Source: Nanobdellota archaeon
GTDB lineage: Archaea > Nanobdellota > Nanobdellia > Parvarchaeales > Parvarchaeaceae
Assembly: GCA_021836125.1 (NCBI GenBank)
Contig: JAKBJF010000005.1
Location: forward strand, 1 to 43,996
Length of the DNA: 43,996 bases
Direction of reading: 5' to 3'
In this document: positions 40,961 to 43,996 of the stretch, piece by piece
Position numbering within the stretch: the stretch's first letter is position 1
Layout: each line of letters opens with the position of its first letter
Position numbers and translations under genes: made by a program
Notes under the pieces: generated by a model
Database searches by the model: none
What the model saw: only the letters and a program-made list of their open reading frames with translations
What the model was told of the DNA's origin: nothing

Positions 40961-42331
40961 TCACTCTGTATTTATTACGATAGATTTTACGTTAACGAAT
41001 TCCAAAAGACCATATCTTGAAAGTTCTCTTCCTATGCCGCTGTCCTTTATGCCTCCGAACGGAAGACGAGGGTCTGATTTTACCGTGTCATTAACATATA
41101 CGAGCCCTTCCTCCATCCTTCTTGCAAACTGCTCCCCCTTTTCCAAGTCTTTTGTCCACACGCTACCACCAAGGCCGAAGCTTGTGGAGTTCGCTACTGA
41201 TAAGGCTTCCTCTTCGTTATCTACTTCTATTATCGGAGCGATGGGTCCAAAGACTTCTTCTCTAGCGACCACCATATCTTCTTTTATACAAGTTATTACA
41301 GTTGGTTCGAAGAAATAACCGATTCTGTCAAGTCTTTTCCCTCCTAATAATATTTTTGCCCCTTTGTTGACTGCGTCTTCCATCTGGGCCGAGAGCTTAT
41401 CCAATTGCTGGCGGTTAACCATTGGCCCCACCATCGTATCATTGTCCATAGGGTCTCCGACTTTTGCAGCTTTCATGAACTCAACAAACTTTTGCGTAAA
41501 TTCCTTTGCTTTTTTCTTTGTGACTATGAATCTTTTCGCGGCGATACATGTCTGGCCCCCGTTTATCAGTCTTGCGTTCGCTGCGTTGCTGCACGTTAAC
41601 ACTATGTCCGCATCGTCAAGCACGATAAATGGGTCTGATCCACCCAGTTCCAAGACGCACTTCTTCATATTTTCTCCTGCAAGTGCAGCTATGTGCTTTC
41701 CAACTTCTATACTGCCAGTAACTGATACTCCATCCATGAATTTGCTGCGTATAAGATGATCTACGGTTTCGTGATCCGTAATCACAGTACGAAAAGTATT
41801 CTTCGGGAATCCTGCTTCAGAAAATGCCTCTTCTATTGCTAAGGCACACATTGGTACGACGTTTGAATGCCTAAGAAGACAAACATTGCCTGCAGCCATC
41901 GCCGGTACCGCACACCTTATTAACTGCCAAAACGGATAGTTCCACGGCATTACGCACAATATTTCACCTAACGGCTCGAAAGCGATGAAAGCTTTTCTTC
42001 TGTCTATCTGAACCTGTTCGTCTTCAAGCCATTTTTCCGCGTTTTCTGCGAAAAACTCGGCGGCCCATGAGCACTTCTCGACCTCTGCAACGGCTGATTT
42101 GAGTGGTTTCCCCATCTCGCGTGTTATTATCTCCCCATATTTACGTGAATTTTTCTTTAGAACAACAGCAAGTTTTTGGAGATAAGATGCTCTTTCTTTT
42201 ACACTCAAATTTTTCCATGAGTTAAAGGATGATTTTACGTCACTGGCTACGGCGAGTGCTTCCTCCTTTGTAAGAGTATCAAAGACCCCATTTGCTTTCT
42301 CTGTAGATGGATTAAACGATGTGATCTTCAT
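40961..42331 (-). CDS. Aldehyde dehydrogenase, succinate-semialdehyde dehydrogenase-like
   Basis: A 456-residue NAD(P)-dependent aldehyde dehydrogenase, oxidising an aldehyde to the acid in the cytosol. The oxyanion Asn is in MPWNYPFWQL (128-137), the general base E228 in CVLELGGSDPFIV, and the nucleophile C262 in NGGQTCIAAKRFIV. These motifs (GGQTCIAAKR) and the short length match the YneI/Sad and GabD-like succinate-semialdehyde group. All catalytic residues are intact. Its ATG overlaps the stop codon of the upstream aldehyde dehydrogenase by one base (TAATG), so translation is coupled. Confidence 0.92.
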   Translation of the reverse strand: MKITSFNPSTEKANGVFDTLTKEEALAVASDVKSSFNSWKNLSVKERASYLQKLAVVLKKNSRKYGEIITREMGKPLKSAVAEVEKCSWAAEFFAENAEKWLEDEQVQIDRRKAFIAFEPLGEILCVMPWNYPFWQLIRCAVPAMAAGNVCLLRHSNVVPMCALAIEEAFSEAGFPKNTFRTVITDHETVDHLIRSKFMDGVSVTGSIEVGKHIAALAGENMKKCVLELGGSDPFIVLDDADIVLTCSNAANARLINGGQTCIAAKRFIVTKKKAKEFTQKFVEFMKAAKVGDPMDNDTMVGPMVNRQQLDKLSAQMEDAVNKGAKILLGGKRLDRIGYFFEPTVITCIKEDMVVAREEVFGPIAPIIEVDNEEEALSVANSTSFGLGGSVWTKDLEKGEQFARRMEEGLVYVNDTVKSDPRLPFGGIKDSGIGRELSRYGLLEFVNVKSIVINTE

Positions 42332-43821
42332 TACTCATCACCAAACACAGTATTATACCAAGGTTTCCTTACTAGTCCAGTCTGGTCTATGTAGATGTGT
42401 TTTATCTGTGTGTAATCCTCCAAGGAATAAAGCGAAAGGTCCTTTCCGAATCCACTCTGCTTGAAACCGCCATGTGGCATTTCCGAAGTAAGTATGCCGT
42501 GGTCATTTATCCAAACTTCTCCGAATTTTAGAGAGTTCGCGACTTTCATTAGAACGGTTATGTCTTTTCCCCATACGGAAGAACCCAGCCCATATTCTAC
42601 ATCGTTGGCTTTCTGTATGGCTTCATCTACGGAAGAATATTTCATAACTGCGAGCACAGGTGCAAAGACCTCTTCCCTGCAGAGTCTAGAATCCTGCTTA
42701 ACGTCTGCGAATATAGTCGGTTCCAGGAAGAAACCGTGTTTGAAGCCAGTTTTCCTATGTCCGCCTAATAATAATCTTGCACCGTCCTTTAATGCCGAGT
42801 CTATATAACTTTCTGCTTTTTCTAACTGCGATTTGGATATCAATGGTCCTATGTCCGTCTTCTTGTCCATTGGATCTCCAACCTTCAATTTCTTCACTTT
42901 TTTTGTAAGTGTCTTCAAAAATTCTTCGTATATCGATTCGTGAACGTACACTCTTGTAGTTGCCGTGCAGTCCTCTGCATTATTCCAGAATGCACTGACT
43001 ACCGTGCCTTCCGTCGCCGCATCTATAGACGCATCAGACAGTACTATAAGCGGCGCTTTTCCGCTTAACTGCATATTAAGTCTTTTTAGAGTCTTCGATG
43101 CTAGCTCAGCTATACGTCTTCCAGTTACTGTATCGCCGGTCACCGCGACCATGTCGACTTTTTTGTTCATCGCGATTTCCTCGCCTATTGTTTCTCCCGG
43201 CCCGGTCACGACATTTAGCACGCCTGCAGGAAGTATCTTCTCGGCTAATTTAGCAAATTCAAGCACACTAAGAGGAGTCCTGCTCGACGGCTTCACGACT
43301 ACCGTATTGCCTGCCGCCAATGCCGGGGCGAGCTTCCATATCGCTATAAAAAGAGGATAGTTCCACGGTATTATCGCACCGACTACTCCTATCGGTTCTC
43401 TCCTAATTATACTTGTGCCTATCCCTGCGTATTCTCCAGCAGATTTTCCTTCAAGCATTCTAGCAGCCCCCGAGAAAAATTTTAGATTATCAATCGCAAA
43501 CGGCAAATCGTTTTCTCTCGCATACTTGATGGTCTTTCCCACTGTCATCGATTCTAGCTTTGACAGTTTATCGATATCTGACTCAACGGCTTCGGCCAAT
43601 TTCCATAATAACTGCGCTCTTTCAGCCGGAGTTTTTTTGGACCACACTCCGCTGTCAAACGCTTGTCTTGCGGAATCTATCGCTTTCTGTGCGTCTTTCT
43701 TAGTGCCCTTAGGCACCCGTGCTATTGTCTCCTCTGTCGCTGGATTGATGACATCAAAAATTTCTTTGGATTCGGAGTCTGCCCATTTTCCGCCTATAAA
43801 CATCCTATAGTTCTCTACCAT
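42331..43821 (-). CDS. Aldehyde dehydrogenase with Gln at the general-base position
   Basis: A 496-residue aldehyde dehydrogenase resembling gamma-aminobutyraldehyde/betaine-aldehyde types. The oxyanion Asn is in IPWNYPLFIAIW (151-162), the NAD-binding VKPSSRTPLS (176-185) is present, and nucleophile C285 lies in NNAEDCTATTRVYV. The usual catalytic-base motif E-L-G-G-K reads Q251-L-S-G-K in LNMQLSGKAPLIV; the codon is CAG, so the Glu is really replaced. This may slow hydrolysis of the thioester or favour another reaction. The start is fixed by GGAGGA (43825-43830). It heads the pair of coupled aldehyde dehydrogenases; 71 bp separate it from the aminotransferase gene at the window edge. Confidence 0.92.
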   Translation of the reverse strand: MVENYRMFIGGKWADSESKEIFDVINPATEETIARVPKGTKKDAQKAIDSARQAFDSGVWSKKTPAERAQLLWKLAEAVESDIDKLSKLESMTVGKTIKYARENDLPFAIDNLKFFSGAARMLEGKSAGEYAGIGTSIIRREPIGVVGAIIPWNYPLFIAIWKLAPALAAGNTVVVKPSSRTPLSVLEFAKLAEKILPAGVLNVVTGPGETIGEEIAMNKKVDMVAVTGDTVTGRRIAELASKTLKRLNMQLSGKAPLIVLSDASIDAATEGTVVSAFWNNAEDCTATTRVYVHESIYEEFLKTLTKKVKKLKVGDPMDKKTDIGPLISKSQLEKAESYIDSALKDGARLLLGGHRKTGFKHGFFLEPTIFADVKQDSRLCREEVFAPVLAVMKYSSVDEAIQKANDVEYGLGSSVWGKDITVLMKVANSLKFGEVWINDHGILTSEMPHGGFKQSGFGKDLSLYSLEDYTQIKHIYIDQTGLVRKPWYNTVFGDE

Positions 43822-43824
43822 GGT

Positions 43825-43830
43825 TCCTCC
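43825..43830 (-). promoter_or_regulatory. Ribosome binding site of the upstream aldehyde dehydrogenase gene
   Basis: GGAGGA followed by ACC and the ATG at 43821-43819, a short but clear Shine-Dalgarno. Its presence argues for a transcript with a leader, or for read-through from the aminotransferase gene upstream. Confidence 0.6.
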
Positions 43831-43878
43831 ATCATTATATTTTAGACGTCAAAATTAATAAGCTTATGACCGTTATTA

Positions 43879-43897
43879 TGTGAATTTATTATTCACA
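43879..43897. other. Inverted repeat around the aminotransferase stop codon
   Basis: TGTGAAT and ATTCACA flank the loop TTATT, a 7-bp perfect stem that includes the stop codon of the edge gene. It may be a weak terminator, an mRNA-stabilising hairpin or an operator for the downstream aldehyde dehydrogenase genes. Confidence 0.4.
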
Positions 43898-43996
43898 GTT
43901 TCTTGTCGGCTATCATTTCCTTCAATGTCTTATCAAGTATCTCTGTAGCGTCGTTGACGTGTTTCTCTTCTGCTATCAGCGCCGGTCTGAACCTTA
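43893..43996 (-). CDS. Class III aminotransferase, C-terminal end only
   Basis: The reading frame enters from the right edge and ends with TGA at 43895-43893. The visible 33 residues begin RFRPALIAEEKHVNDATEI and end in IADKKL. The R-F-x-P-x-L-x-x-x-E...D/E-x-I-x-x-x-L pattern is the C-terminus of class III (acetylornithine, GABA or ornithine type) aminotransferases. The rest lies outside the window. It would supply the aldehyde substrate of the two following aldehyde dehydrogenases, from which it is separated by 71 bp. Confidence 0.78.
   Translation of the reverse strand, partial: RFRPALIAEEKHVNDATEILDKTLKEMIADKKL

Noticed and set aside
1-43996. Insertion sequences, integrases, prophage or attachment sites
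   Set aside because: No transposase, recombinase or phage structural motif was recognised, and no flanking direct repeats were seen around the tRNA genes.

Overview
The window reads as a chromosomal segment of a small-genome archaeon, most probably DPANN and closest in style to the Micrarchaeota/ARMAN group. This is inferred from gene content only. The signs are: an archaeal membrane-anchored LonB protease next to a RIO kinase; an adenosine-specific kinase; an archaeal-type endonuclease of the Holliday-junction-resolvase-related family; three tRNA genes without encoded CCA; A/T-rich TATA boxes about 25-30 bp before start codons (leaderless transcription); a partial pilin-like gene with the QSALEYMMTYGWAILI-type signal; and many secreted proteins built from the F-x-E-S-G-L-P-x-G-x-x-W module. 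Genes are tightly packed, with 1-4 nt gaps or short overlaps, and no gene-free stretch exceeds 300 bases.

Layout. 1-2.7 kb: a truncated pilin-like gene, a PLP aminotransferase, a Rieske ferredoxin, and a divergent pair for nickel superoxide dismutase and its maturation protease, ending against tRNA-Ser(UGA). 2.7-6.8 kb: a secreted protein facing a likely operon of PRC-barrel protein, LonB, RIO kinase and an alkylguanine-transferase-like protein. 6.9-12.1 kb: a 1095-residue modular surface protein, a membrane-bound winged-helix regulator and a second anchored surface protein with a palindrome upstream of its promoter. 12.3-13.4 kb: a membrane-tethered nuclease-family protein, tRNA-Met(CAU) and the adenosine-specific kinase.

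13.6-32.1 kb: the dominant feature is a co-oriented, almost gapless five-gene block of about 18.5 kb. It encodes proteins of 850, 269, 191, 1570 and 3302 residues, each with an N-terminal hydrophobic segment. At least two have an RGQ-type (class III, prepilin-like) signal. The two giants carry beta-propeller repeats and, in the largest, the GLP modules. I infer a large cell-surface or appendage assembly, possibly for adhesion or host contact; no assembly ATPase or peptidase gene is in the window, so the function is unproven.

32.2-44 kb: metabolic genes. On the plus strand are an M1 aminopeptidase and an amidohydrolase. On the minus strand are a GmhB-like phosphatase with a P-loop kinase, an unusual aminotransferase fused to a TrmB-effector-like domain, tRNA-Glu(CUC), and a cluster of a class III aminotransferase (cut by the window edge), two aldehyde dehydrogenases, a glutamate-semialdehyde-aminomutase-like enzyme and a saccharopine/lysine-6-dehydrogenase-like enzyme. 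The cluster suggests conversion of amino acids or diamines through semialdehydes to carboxylic acids. One of its two aldehyde dehydrogenases has Gln in place of the usual catalytic Glu.
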